From: Hydrogenothermus marinus
Lineage (GTDB): Bacteria; Aquificota; Aquificia; Aquificales; Hydrogenothermaceae
Length of the DNA: 64,000 nt
Direction: 5' to 3'
Assembly: GCF_003688665.1 (NCBI RefSeq)
Contig: NZ_REFO01000010.1
Span: forward strand, 62,001-126,000
A model generated the notes under the pieces. It worked only from the letters and a program-made list of their open reading frames with translations, did not search any database and had not been told where the DNA came from. The translations under genes were made by a program, and so were the position numbers. Of the stretch, positions 18,294-27,064 are shown piece by piece. The stretch's first letter is position 1. Each line of letters begins with the position of its first letter.

Positions 18294-18533
18294 TTGGCAA
18301 ATAATCCACAACAAAAACCATTTTTCCAAAAAAGAAAAAAATATTGTAAGTTTTGTGCAGAAGGAATAGAACCTGATTATAAAAATGTTGATATATTAAA
18401 AGAGTTCATATCAGAGAGAGGAAAAATAGTACCAAGTAGAATATCTGGAACTTGTGGAAAACATCAAAGAAAGCTTGCAGTTGCTATAAAAAGAGCAAGA
18501 CAACTTGCTTTACTACCATATGTAATAATGTGA
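18294..18533 (+). CDS. rpsR: 30S ribosomal protein S18
   Basis: 79 residues starting at TTG (18294) behind an aaggaggt site. The core [27 protein letters not shown]-like [15 protein letters not shown] and [14 protein letters not shown] segments are all present. It keeps the CxxC and a third Cys (TCGKHQ), as in zinc-binding forms of S18. No ATG lies at a sensible distance, so the TTG start is well supported. Confidence 0.94.
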   Translation: MANNPQQKPFFQKRKKYCKFCAEGIEPDYKNVDILKEFISERGKIVPSRISGTCGKHQRKLAVAIKRARQLALLPYVIM

Positions 18534-18549
18534 TTAGGAGGTTTTATAT

Positions 18550-19002
18550 ATGAAGGTAATTCTTGTTAAAGATGTTGAAGGTTGGGGTACATTAGGAGAT
18601 ATTATTGATGTTAAACCTGGATTTGCAAGAAACTATTTAATTCCAAAAGGCTTTGCATATCCTGCAACAGAAGGATATGTAAAACATGTACAAGATATTT
18701 TAAATCAAAAAGCAAGAAAGCTTGAAAAACAAAAACAAGAAGCAGAAAAAATAGCACAGCAAATAGATGGACTTGAGCTTGATATTCCAAGACCTGTTGG
18801 GCCTACTGGTAAGATGTATGGTTCAGTATCTTCTGCAGATATTGTAGAAGCAATAAAAGAAAAGACAGGATTGGAAATAGATAAGAAAAAAATAATGCTT
18901 AGAAATCCTATAAGAGACCTTGGAGCTTATAATATAACTATAAGACTTCATCCAGAAGTTTCAGCAAAAATCAAAATAAATATCATCCCAGAAGAACAAT
19001 AA
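18550..19002 (+). CDS. rplI: 50S ribosomal protein L9
   Basis: 150 residues with the N-terminal KVILVKDVEGWGTLGDI and VKPGFARNYLIPKG blocks, a long charged connecting helix, and the C-terminal RNA-binding domain (GKMYGSVSSADIVEAI). Its ATG follows a taggaggt ribosome site. It is the last gene of the rpsF cluster and is followed directly by a strong terminator. Confidence 0.95.
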   Translation: MKVILVKDVEGWGTLGDIIDVKPGFARNYLIPKGFAYPATEGYVKHVQDILNQKARKLEKQKQEAEKIAQQIDGLELDIPRPVGPTGKMYGSVSSADIVEAIKEKTGLEIDKKKIMLRNPIRDLGAYNITIRLHPEVSAKIKINIIPEEQ

Positions 19003-19005
19003 AAT

Positions 19006-19032
19006 AGGTGCCTTAATTGGCACCTTTTCTTT
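19006..19032 (+). terminator. Rho-independent terminator after rplI
   Basis: Perfect 7-base stem AGGTGCC/GGCACCT (19006-19012 and 19019-19025) with loop TTAATT, followed by a T-rich tract (19025-19032). It begins 4 bases after the rplI stop and ends the ispE/prs-to-rplI gene run. Confidence 0.9.
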
Positions 19033-19194
19033 AAAAATTTTTCCTGTTAGAGTTTGATTATTTATAGAAATCCATAGACATTCCACTTCAGATATTTAGA
19101 CGGATCTTAATTAAATTTACACTGCTAAAAACTTATAGAGCTTATTTTTATGCTAAAATCAAGTAGTTATTAATATATTCACTAGGTTTTTAGT

Positions 19195-19881
19195 ATGAAA
19201 AAATTTTTCATTATACTTTTAATTCCATTATTTGCATTTGCTACAGAAAAAAAAGAAATAGATTTTAAATTTAATAAAAAAATTCTTTATATAGGTGCAG
19301 GCTTAACTTTGCTTTCATTTGCTATAGATAATGATATAAAAGAATTTACTCAGAAAAATAAATCAGATTTTTTAGATAAAACAACAAATATTTTTAATGA
19401 AGCAGGTTCCGGATATGCTATTGCAATTCCAATATCAACTTATGCTTTAGGATATTATTTGAAAGATCAAAAACTTGCCAAAGCTTCAAGAGTAGCTATT
19501 GCCTCAGCACTTGTATCTGCATCAATTGTTTTCCCTATAAAATATATAACTCATAGAAAAAGGCCTGATGACTCAGACCATTACTCTTTTCCCTCAGGAC
19601 ATACTGCTTTTGCATTTGCAATTTTTGGAAGTTATGCAAAATATTATAATGAAGGTATTACGCCTTATATTCTTTATTCTATACCTGTTTTAACTGGTTT
19701 TAGCCGTATTTATAAAAATAAACATTATCTTTCAGATGTTGTTGCAGGTGGTGTAATAGGTTTATCAAGTGTATATATAGGACAATGGCTTGAAAAGAAT
19801 TTAAGTTTAAGATGGGGAGTTTTTGGATCAGTAAAAATTTCAAAAAAAGAAGTTTTAGTTGGTTTAAAATATAAACTATAA
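19195..19881 (+). CDS. PAP2-family membrane phosphatase
   Basis: 228 residues with a signal-like N-terminus (KFFIILLIPLFAFA) and several hydrophobic segments. The three acid-phosphatase motifs are present: KRPDDSD-type motif 1 (HRKRPDDSDHY), PSGHTAFAF motif 2 with the catalytic-site His, and motif 3 SRIYKNKHYLSDVVAG with nucleophile His and Asp. Enzymes of this family dephosphorylate undecaprenyl pyrophosphate, phosphatidate or lipid A at the outer side of the membrane; which one is unclear. The M16-like gene follows after 11 bases. Confidence 0.85.
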   Translation: MKKFFIILLIPLFAFATEKKEIDFKFNKKILYIGAGLTLLSFAIDNDIKEFTQKNKSDFLDKTTNIFNEAGSGYAIAIPISTYALGYYLKDQKLAKASRVAIASALVSASIVFPIKYITHRKRPDDSDHYSFPSGHTAFAFAIFGSYAKYYNEGITPYILYSIPVLTGFSRIYKNKHYLSDVVAGGVIGLSSVYIGQWLEKNLSLRWGVFGSVKISKKEVLVGLKYKL

Positions 19882-19892
19882 GAGGGTTTAAG

Positions 19893-21167
19893 ATGATAAG
19901 AATAATTATTGCTTTAATTTTCATTTTTAATATAGCATTTGCAGGAGGAAACAAAGTGATTAAACATATATTACCAAATGGAGCTACCATCCTTTATAAA
20001 CAAACCAAAGGTAAAGGAATAATATCAGGAGTTTTATTTATAAAAGGAGGTAGCATAGAAGACCCTGAAGGCAAAAAAGGACTTACACATATTCTAATGA
20101 GAATGCTTTTAAAAGAAAGTAAAAATCATTCAGGATTTGAAATAAATAAAGTTTTTGAAGATAGTGGTGGTGGAATAAGTAGCTCTACAGCTGAAGAGTT
20201 TTCTACAATAGAGTTTTCAGTAAAAGTAGAAGATTTTAAAAAAGGAATGAAAGTTTTAAAGGATATTCTTTATAATCCTACTTTTCCAGAAGATAAACTA
20301 AAACAAGAAATAGAAAATACTATCGCCCAGATAAAAGCAAAAAAAGAAGAAGGCTTTTCTTATGCTTTTGAAAAATTAAGAGAAGAGGTTTATAAAGGAA
20401 GCCCTTACCAGTATTCACCTCTTGGGAAAATTGAGGATTTAAAAACAATTACAAAAAAGGATTTAAAAAACAGATTAAAACAGTTATTAAATGGACATAG
20501 AATTGTTTTTTCTATTGTTGGAGATATGCCATATGAAAAAGCAGAAAAATATATTAAAAATGTATTAAAAGATCTTGATAATAAAGATTATCAATTTCCA
20601 AAATATTCACTAGAAATAAAAGGAGAAAAAACAAAAGAATTTAAAAGAGAAGGAGCCCAATCAACTATTTTAGTAGCATATAATGCACCAAGAGCTAAAG
20701 AAAAATATTATTTTGCAATGAAAGTATTAAATGCTATTCTTGGAAATGGATTTACATCAAGATTATTCCAACAACTTAGAGAAAAAAGAGGGCTTGCTTA
20801 TGCAGTTGGAACTGTATATCCAACAAGAATTAATATTGGAAACCTTATAGCTTATATATCATCAGCACCGCAAAAAACAGAAGACTCTTTAAATGGAATT
20901 AGAGAAGTATTTAAATCTGTAAAAAATGGAATTTCAAAAGAAGAGATAAATATTGCAAAAGAAAAAATAATCGGACATTATCTTTTAGATTTACAAACAA
21001 GGGAAAAACAAGCATATTATATAGGATGGTTTGAAACTATCGGATTTGGCTACAAAATGTATAAAGATTATATAAATAATATTCAAAAAGTTTCTGAAAA
21101 AGATATATTAGAAGCTTATAAAAAATATATTCCAAAAGGAAATATAGCAGTTGTAATAAAACCTTAA
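19893..21167 (+). CDS. Exported M16-family peptidase-like protein with degenerate zinc motif
   Basis: 424 residues with a signal peptide (IIIALIFIFNIAFA). The M16 fold is clear from the C-terminal half GFTSRLFQQLREKRGLAYAVGT, the Arg/Tyr-containing region used for substrate binding. However, the N-terminal zinc motif HxxEH is replaced by HILMR (in GLTHILMRMLLKES), so the catalytic Glu and second His are missing. It should not be an active protease alone. Non-catalytic M16 subunits usually pair with an active one, and no active partner lies next to it in this window. It is grouped with the PAP2 and speE genes by short gaps. Confidence 0.85.
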   Translation: MIRIIIALIFIFNIAFAGGNKVIKHILPNGATILYKQTKGKGIISGVLFIKGGSIEDPEGKKGLTHILMRMLLKESKNHSGFEINKVFEDSGGGISSSTAEEFSTIEFSVKVEDFKKGMKVLKDILYNPTFPEDKLKQEIENTIAQIKAKKEEGFSYAFEKLREEVYKGSPYQYSPLGKIEDLKTITKKDLKNRLKQLLNGHRIVFSIVGDMPYEKAEKYIKNVLKDLDNKDYQFPKYSLEIKGEKTKEFKREGAQSTILVAYNAPRAKEKYYFAMKVLNAILGNGFTSRLFQQLREKRGLAYAVGTVYPTRINIGNLIAYISSAPQKTEDSLNGIREVFKSVKNGISKEEINIAKEKIIGHYLLDLQTREKQAYYIGWFETIGFGYKMYKDYINNIQKVSEKDILEAYKKYIPKGNIAVVIKP

Positions 21168-21179
21168 ATGGAGGATTAA

Positions 21180-22016
21180 ATGATTTGGTTTACAGAATAT
21201 CAAACAGAAAATGTAGGTTTAACTTTAAAAGTAAGACAGCTAAAAAATGTTCATTCAAAATACCAAAATATTTATCTTTTTGAAAATCAAGATTTTGGGA
21301 AAGTATTAGTATTAGATGGAGCTATCCAAACAACAGAAAAAGATGAGTTTATGTATCATGAAATGCTTGTACATCCTGCTTTAGTAAAGCATAAAAACCC
21401 TGAAAAAGTTTTAGTCATAGGAGGTGGAGATGGAGGAAGTGTAAGAGAGATATTGAAACATCCTTCTATAAAGCAGGTTGATCTTTGTGAGATTGATGAA
21501 GAAGTGATACTTATTTCTGAAAAGAACCTTCCAAATATTTCAGGAAAATTAAGAGATGATAAAGTGAAAATATATATAGAAGATGGTAACGAGTTTTTAA
21601 ATGAGCGAAAAAATTACTATGATGTGATAATAATGGATTCTTCTGATCCAATAGGACCTGCAGAAGTTTTATTTAAAAGCAGTTTTTATGACAAAGTAAA
21701 AGAAGCATTAAAAGAAGATGGAATAATGGTAGCTCAAACAGAAAGTCCTTTCTTGCAAGAAAAGTTTTTTAAGAATGCAGTTAAAGAGATAAAAAAATCC
21801 TTTAAGTATTTTGGTGTTTATACAGGATTTGTACCCTCATATCCGGCAGGAATGTGGAGCTATACGATGGCATCAGATAATATAAATATTTTGGAAGATG
21901 ATGAAGGTTATAAAAAATTAAAAAATATAAAAACAAAATATATAAATGAGGATATTTATAAATCTTTATTTAAAGCAGTTCCTCAGTTTATAAAAGATAT
22001 GATAGAGGAGCAATAA
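21180..22016 (+). CDS. speE: Polyamine aminopropyltransferase (spermidine synthase)
   Basis: 278 residues. The family features are LVLDGAIQTTEKDEFMYHEM, the nucleotide-binding VIGGGDGGSVREI, and the catalytic Asp block MDSSDPIGPAEVLF. It transfers aminopropyl groups from decarboxylated S-adenosylmethionine to putrescine or related amines. Thermophiles use these enzymes for longer polyamines as well, so the product may not be only spermidine. No speD is present in the window. A ggagg site lies just before the ATG. Confidence 0.92.
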   Translation: MIWFTEYQTENVGLTLKVRQLKNVHSKYQNIYLFENQDFGKVLVLDGAIQTTEKDEFMYHEMLVHPALVKHKNPEKVLVIGGGDGGSVREILKHPSIKQVDLCEIDEEVILISEKNLPNISGKLRDDKVKIYIEDGNEFLNERKNYYDVIIMDSSDPIGPAEVLFKSSFYDKVKEALKEDGIMVAQTESPFLQEKFFKNAVKEIKKSFKYFGVYTGFVPSYPAGMWSYTMASDNINILEDDEGYKKLKNIKTKYINEDIYKSLFKAVPQFIKDMIEEQ

Positions 22017-22156
22017 AAATTTTAAAAAGTTGAAGGTTTAAATATGATAAAAAAATAATGCAGTTTGATTAGAAATATTTGATTAGAGTAAAAGGGAAAA
22101 TATAAATCTACCTTTTGAAATAAATTTAGTTAAAACTTCATAGAAGAGGTATAAAA

Positions 22157-22483
22157 ATGGCAGAAAATTTATCTGTTTTAGTTGAGTTTTCAATGTTTCC
22201 AACAGATGTTGGAGAAAGTAAAAGCCAATATGTAAGTAAAATTATAGATATGATAGAAAAAGAAGGAATAAATTATAAACTTACAGCTATGTCAACAATC
22301 TTTGAAGTTGATAGTATGGAAAAGGCTACAGAGATCTTAGCAAAAGCTTATAAAGAGTTAGAACCTTATGCAAATAGAGTTTATGCAGTTGCAAAATTTG
22401 ATATAAGAAAAGGAAGAAAGGATAGACTTACAGGGAAAATAAAATCTGTAGAAGAAAAGTTAGGTAGAGAAGTAAATAAGTAA
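22157..22483 (+). CDS. MTH1187/YqgV-family thiamine-binding protein (DUF77)
   Basis: 108 residues matching the small ferredoxin-like MTH1187 family: SVLVEFSMFPTDVGESKSQYV at the start and TAMSTIFEVDSMEKATEIL in the middle. Family members form tetramers that bind thiamine-like ligands in the cytosol; the role in the cell is not well known. It stands alone with a 140-base upstream gap that includes a 10-base direct repeat (22064-22087) and a 231-base downstream gap. Confidence 0.85.
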   Translation: MAENLSVLVEFSMFPTDVGESKSQYVSKIIDMIEKEGINYKLTAMSTIFEVDSMEKATEILAKAYKELEPYANRVYAVAKFDIRKGRKDRLTGKIKSVEEKLGREVNK

Positions 22484-22714
22484 TATTTTAATTTATCCAT
22501 TATTAACATTGTTTTAAGAATAATAGCTTTTTATCGTTATTCTTGAATAAATTTTGAGTTTTTTTCAAGCCTTCTATATTTAATTGCTTTTTTTCTATAG
22601 TCTTTTTTAGAAATAGTTATATCTTTTAAGGTATCCACACCTTATGTTAAAATCTTTTAAATTAAAAAGAAATTATATATAGAAAATTAAATAAAGGAAA
22701 AACAAGTAAAGGTA
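22484..22714. other. Non-coding gap before rad50, with one inverted repeat
   Basis: 231 AT-rich bases. The only clear structure is a perfect 8-base inverted repeat AAGAATAA/TTATTCTT (22516-22523 and 22537-22544) with a 13-base T-rich loop, which could end the transcript of the DUF77 gene although no strong T tract follows. A 33-codon basic frame from a GTG at 22638 to 22537 on the minus strand is open, but I see no ribosome site or family for it. No tRNA or known riboswitch is apparent. Confidence 0.4.
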
Positions 22715-25393
22715 ATGATTTTAAAATCAATAAATATAAAAAATTTTTTAGCACATGAAGATACAAAAATAAATTTTGCTGAAGAAGGTATAACTGCAAT
22801 AGTTGGAGATAATGGAGCAGGCAAAACTTCTATCTTAGAGGCTATATACTTTGCTTTATATGGAAACTCTTCTAAAGGAAAGATATCAGAACTTGTACAA
22901 TGGGGAAAAAGACAAGCGATTGTTGAGCTTGAATTTTTTAAAGGAAATAACCAATACAAAATCTATAGAGAAATAACTCTTACAGGGAAATCCCATAATA
23001 CTCTTTCTGCAGTTTATAAAAAAGAAAAAGGAAGCTATAGACTTTATTATCAAAAAAATATTAATAAAGAAATTCCAAAACTTACAGGAATAGCATCAAA
23101 AACATTTACAACTTCAATTCTTGTAAAACAAGGAGATATAGAAGGACTTATAGAACTAAAACCAAAAGAAAGAACAAAAGTTTTTGAAGAGCTTTTAGAT
23201 ATGAGCCTTTATCAGATTTTGTCTGATAAATATGGAGAAAAGAGAAGAAATCTTGAAACACAGATAGAAGCAATATCTAAAACATTACCAGATGAAGAAA
23301 GCTTAAAAAAAGAAATACTTAAATTACAAGAAAAAAAAGCTGAACTTGAAAAAGAAAAAATAAAAATAGAAAAAGAAAAGGCAGATATAGAAGAAAAAAT
23401 AAAAATACAAAATCAGCTTGTAGATAGCTTATTTTCTAAAAAAGAAGAAAAAGAAAAGATTTTAGCAAAAATAGATAAAAATCAAGAAAATTTAAAAATA
23501 CTAAATCAGCAAATAGAAGAAAAGAAAGAAGTATTAAAACAGATAGAAGAAAAAGAACAAATTATACCTGAACTTGAAAAGTATGTAGAGCAATTAAAAG
23601 AAAAAGAAAAGATATATAAAGCTTACTTACAATCTCAAAAACTTAAAGAAAAATTAAGCCACTTAAAGGAAAAACAATCTCAATTAGAAGAAAATTTAGA
23701 AAATATAAAAAATTTAGAAGATATTGCAAAAAATTACTTAGAAAATAAAGAAAAATTACAACATCTAAATAAAAAAATAAATGAACTTTCTCAACAAAAA
23801 GGACAGATTAAAGCACTTGAAGAAAGACTACAACAAATAAAAAATATTTTAAAAGAAACCCAAAACCAAGCTTTAGAAATAGCAAATCAGCTTACAAAAC
23901 TAAAAAGAATATTTAATACATTAAAGCTAAATCCAGAAATTGCAAAATCAATGATAAGGGATAGTGAATTCTTAATAGAAAAATACCAAAAAGAACGAGA
24001 AGATTTATTAACAGAACATAGAACCTTGAAAAATAAAATAGAAGAGATTAAACAGCAAATAAGAGATATAGAAAATCTAAAAGGTAACTGTCCAAAATGT
24101 TTAAGACCTGTAGAATCTCATTCAAAAGAAGAAATAATTAAAGATTTAATAGAAAAGGAAAAAGAGCTTGAAGAAAAGATAGAGCAAATTAAAAAACATG
24201 GAACGGAAAAAAGAAGAAAATTAGAAGAAGAGAAAAAATCCTTAGAACTTTTAAAAGAGTTTCAAAGTTTTTATGATGAGCATAAAAAAGCAAAAAAAGA
24301 AAAAGAAGATATAAATATAAAAATAAAACTTATAGAAAGAAGATTAAAAAAACTTGAAGATTTAGAAAAACAGAAAGAAGAGATAGAAAAATTTTTAAAA
24401 GAAAATGAAGAAAACTATCAAACATATATTCAAAGTAAAAAAGTAGTAAAGCAGTTATCAAATGAAAGTATAGAAAATAATATAAGACAGATAGAAAGTC
24501 AGCTAAAAGATTTAAAAATTGAAGAGATTATAGATATAAAATTATTAGAAGAAGAGATAAATCAGTTAAAACAAAAAGAGAAAGAGTATATAAAAGTAAA
24601 AGGGTTTATATCCCAAAAAGAAAAAATTCAAAGAGATTTAGAAGATTTAGAAAATAAAATCAATACTATTAATAAAAATATTCATATATTGAACCAAAAG
24701 TTAAAGGAATATGAAAATATAGAAGAAAATCTACAAAGAGAAAAACAAAAATTAGTAGAACTTGAAACTCAATCAAAACAAATACATGAAAAACTAAATC
24801 CTATCATCTTAAACCTTGGAGAAGTAGAAGGGAAAGAAAAAGTTATAAGCAAAGAAATTGAAAATTTAGAAAAAAATAAAGAAGAACTTAAGAAACTAAA
24901 AGAAAAAGCAGAAAAATATAGAAAACTTGAAATATCTCTTGGTCCAAGAGGAATACAAAAAATAATAAGAGATAAAGCATTAAAAGAACTTCCACTAAGA
25001 ACAGAGATAATTTTTAAAGCATTTGGATTTAATTTTGAAAGGATTATGTTTTCTGAGAATTTTGATATATCAATACAAGTACCAACCTATGAAAGAAAAG
25101 ATAGATTCATATCTACTGAAGCAATAAGTGGAGGCCAAAAGGTAGCATTAGGCCTTGCTTTAAGACTTGCATTAAGTCATCTTCTTGGAAATAAAAGTGA
25201 GTTTTTAATCCTTGATGAACCTACAATCCACTTAGATCAACAAAGAAGAGAAGAACTTGTAAATATACTTTTAAAACTAAAAAATAAAAAATATGTAAAA
25301 CAGCTAATAATAGTGACCCATGATAGAGAAATAGAAGATGCAGCAGATCAGATATATTATGTAGAAGAAGGAAAAGTTAGAGAGATAGCATGA
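22715..25393 (+). CDS. Rad50/SbcC-like SMC-family ATPase with zinc hook
   Basis: 892 residues: Walker A GDNGAGKTS near residue 31, two very long Glu/Lys-rich coiled-coil arms, a central zinc-hook CPKC near 458, the Q-rich signature SGGQKVALGLALRLAL near 805 and Walker B FLILDEPT. Length and the compact hook resemble archaeal Rad50 more than the longer E. coli SbcC. It would pair with a Mre11/SbcD nuclease in processing DNA ends; no such nuclease gene is in this window. Its stop overlaps the ATG of coaBC (ATGA). Confidence 0.92.
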   Translation: MILKSINIKNFLAHEDTKINFAEEGITAIVGDNGAGKTSILEAIYFALYGNSSKGKISELVQWGKRQAIVELEFFKGNNQYKIYREITLTGKSHNTLSAVYKKEKGSYRLYYQKNINKEIPKLTGIASKTFTTSILVKQGDIEGLIELKPKERTKVFEELLDMSLYQILSDKYGEKRRNLETQIEAISKTLPDEESLKKEILKLQEKKAELEKEKIKIEKEKADIEEKIKIQNQLVDSLFSKKEEKEKILAKIDKNQENLKILNQQIEEKKEVLKQIEEKEQIIPELEKYVEQLKEKEKIYKAYLQSQKLKEKLSHLKEKQSQLEENLENIKNLEDIAKNYLENKEKLQHLNKKINELSQQKGQIKALEERLQQIKNILKETQNQALEIANQLTKLKRIFNTLKLNPEIAKSMIRDSEFLIEKYQKEREDLLTEHRTLKNKIEEIKQQIRDIENLKGNCPKCLRPVESHSKEEIIKDLIEKEKELEEKIEQIKKHGTEKRRKLEEEKKSLELLKEFQSFYDEHKKAKKEKEDINIKIKLIERRLKKLEDLEKQKEEIEKFLKENEENYQTYIQSKKVVKQLSNESIENNIRQIESQLKDLKIEEIIDIKLLEEEINQLKQKEKEYIKVKGFISQKEKIQRDLEDLENKINTINKNIHILNQKLKEYENIEENLQREKQKLVELETQSKQIHEKLNPIILNLGEVEGKEKVISKEIENLEKNKEELKKLKEKAEKYRKLEISLGPRGIQKIIRDKALKELPLRTEIIFKAFGFNFERIMFSENFDISIQVPTYERKDRFISTEAISGGQKVALGLALRLALSHLLGNKSEFLILDEPTIHLDQQRREELVNILLKLKNKKYVKQLIIVTHDREIEDAADQIYYVEEGKVREIA

Positions 25394-26562
25394 TTTTAAA
25401 AGATAAAAAAATTCTTGTTGGAATAACAGGTTCTATAGCCTCATATAAAGCTTGTGATCTTATAAGACATTTACAAAAAAAAGGGGCAGAAGTTAAAGCT
25501 ATTATGACACCTTCTGCTAAGCAGTTTGTAGGAGAGTTAACTATTAAAGCTTTGACAGGGTATGAAGTATTATCAGACTGGAAAGATGGAGAAACAGGAT
25601 TGGAACATATCTATATGGCAAGATGGCCAGATAGCTTTGTAATTGCACCAGCATCAGCAAACACCTTGGCAAAATTAAGAATAGGTTTAACAGATAATTT
25701 TTTAACATCCGTAGCTTTAGCTTATGATAAACCAATAGTTATAGCCCCTGCAATGAATACTAAAATGCTACAAAATCCAGCCACCCAAGAAAATATAAAA
25801 ATATTAAAAGAAAGAGGCTATATTTTTGTAGAAACAAAAGAAGGTATCCTTGCTTGTGGTGAAGAAGGAGTAGGAAAACTTGCAGATATTGAAGATATAG
25901 AAACAGTAATATTATACTCAATAGAAGATAAACCTTTAAAAGATAAAACAGTTTTAATTAGTGCAGGAGGTACAAGAGAATATTTTGATCCTATTAGATA
26001 TATATCTAATAATTCTTCTGGACAGATGGGCTATGCCCTTGCAAAAATGGCTTACGTTCTTGGAGCTAAAAAAGTAATTTTGATCTCAGCACCAACATGT
26101 TTAAGAAAACCTTATGGAGTTGAAAAAATAGATGTAGTTTCTGCAGAAGATATGTATAAAGAAGTTATGAAATATTTACCTGAAGTAGATATTATAATAA
26201 TGAATTCTGCAGTTGCAGATTTTAAACCTAAAACATATAGTAAACAAAAACTTAAAAAAGCAAAAGAAAAGCCAATAGTTGAATTAGAATCAAATCCAGA
26301 TATTTTAAAAACTATAGGAGAAAAAAAGAGTAAAAATCAAGTTTTAATAGGTTTTGCAGCAGAAAGTGAAAATATCCTAGAAAATGCAATAGATAAATTA
26401 CAAAGAAAAAATTTAGATGTAATAGTAGCAAACAAGTTAAATGTTTTTAGTAGTAGAGAGCATACAGGAATAATAATTTTTAAAAATAGAGAAAAAATAG
26501 AAATACCACCAATGGATAAAGAATCTTCTGCTTTATTTATATTAAAAAATGTCTTTAAATAG
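25390..26562 (+). CDS. coaBC: Bifunctional phosphopantothenoylcysteine decarboxylase / phosphopantothenate-cysteine ligase
   Basis: 390 residues. The CoaC half has the flavin-binding GITGSIASYKACDLI, the APAMNTKM motif and the substrate clamp LACGEEGVGKLAD. The CoaB half starts near residue 185 with ISAGGTREYFDPIRYISN and the NSSGQMGYALAK dimer motif, and ends with NKLNVFSSREHTG. Together they make 4'-phosphopantetheine from phosphopantothenate and cysteine in coenzyme A synthesis. Translationally coupled to rad50 upstream; the KhtT-like gene begins 13 bases downstream. Confidence 0.94.
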   Translation: MILKDKKILVGITGSIASYKACDLIRHLQKKGAEVKAIMTPSAKQFVGELTIKALTGYEVLSDWKDGETGLEHIYMARWPDSFVIAPASANTLAKLRIGLTDNFLTSVALAYDKPIVIAPAMNTKMLQNPATQENIKILKERGYIFVETKEGILACGEEGVGKLADIEDIETVILYSIEDKPLKDKTVLISAGGTREYFDPIRYISNNSSGQMGYALAKMAYVLGAKKVILISAPTCLRKPYGVEKIDVVSAEDMYKEVMKYLPEVDIIIMNSAVADFKPKTYSKQKLKKAKEKPIVELESNPDILKTIGEKKSKNQVLIGFAAESENILENAIDKLQRKNLDVIVANKLNVFSSREHTGIIIFKNREKIEIPPMDKESSALFILKNVFK

Positions 26563-26575
26563 GAGGTTTGAAAAG

Positions 26576-27064
26576 ATGGAGTTTAAAGAAACAGATCTAC
26601 CAGGGATAGGAAAAAAATACTCAATAACAACTTCTAATGGAGATAAGATTGTTACAGTTATTCATCTAACAGGTAAAAGAGAAATTTTTTATTTTGAAAA
26701 AGATGATATGGAGGACCCTCTTTGTGATATTGTATTAAATGAGGAGGAAGCAACTCAACTTGGAAGTATTTTAACAGGTACGTACTTTAAACCAGAACAA
26801 GAGAAGCTACAAGAAGTATTAGTTAAGAACCTTGCTATAGAATGGGTAAAAGTTCCGTTAGATTCACCTCTTGCTAATAAAAAAATATCAGAACTTGAGA
26901 TAAGAAAAAAAACAGGAGTTACTGTAATTTCTATTATTAGAGGAGAAGAAACTATTATAAACCCACTTCCTGATGAAATTATAAAACCAAATGATACTTT
27001 GGTATTAGTTGGAACAAGAGAACAGATAGAACATTTTATTAAGGAGTTTAAAATAAATGCATAG
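26576..27064 (+). CDS. K+/H+ antiporter regulatory subunit, KhtT-like (TrkA-C domain)
   Basis: 162 residues from the ATG at 26576, 6 bases after a taggaggt site; the longer frame from 26549 starts inside coaBC and before that site. The C-terminal part (about 85-162) is an RCK_C/TrkA-C domain: VPLDSPLANKKISELEIR, TVISIIRGEETIINP, GDTLVLVGTREQIEHF-like end. The N-terminal domain matches KhtT proteins, cytosolic gates of the KhtU antiporter. The antiporter gene follows with an 8-base overlap, strongly supporting the pair. Confidence 0.85.
   Translation: MEFKETDLPGIGKKYSITTSNGDKIVTVIHLTGKREIFYFEKDDMEDPLCDIVLNEEEATQLGSILTGTYFKPEQEKLQEVLVKNLAIEWVKVPLDSPLANKKISELEIRKKTGVTVISIIRGEETIINPLPDEIIKPNDTLVLVGTREQIEHFIKEFKINA

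Noticed and set aside
22537-22638. 33-codon basic frame on the minus strand in the gap before rad50
   Set aside because: GTG start with no ribosome site and no recognised family; kept only as a note in the gap description.
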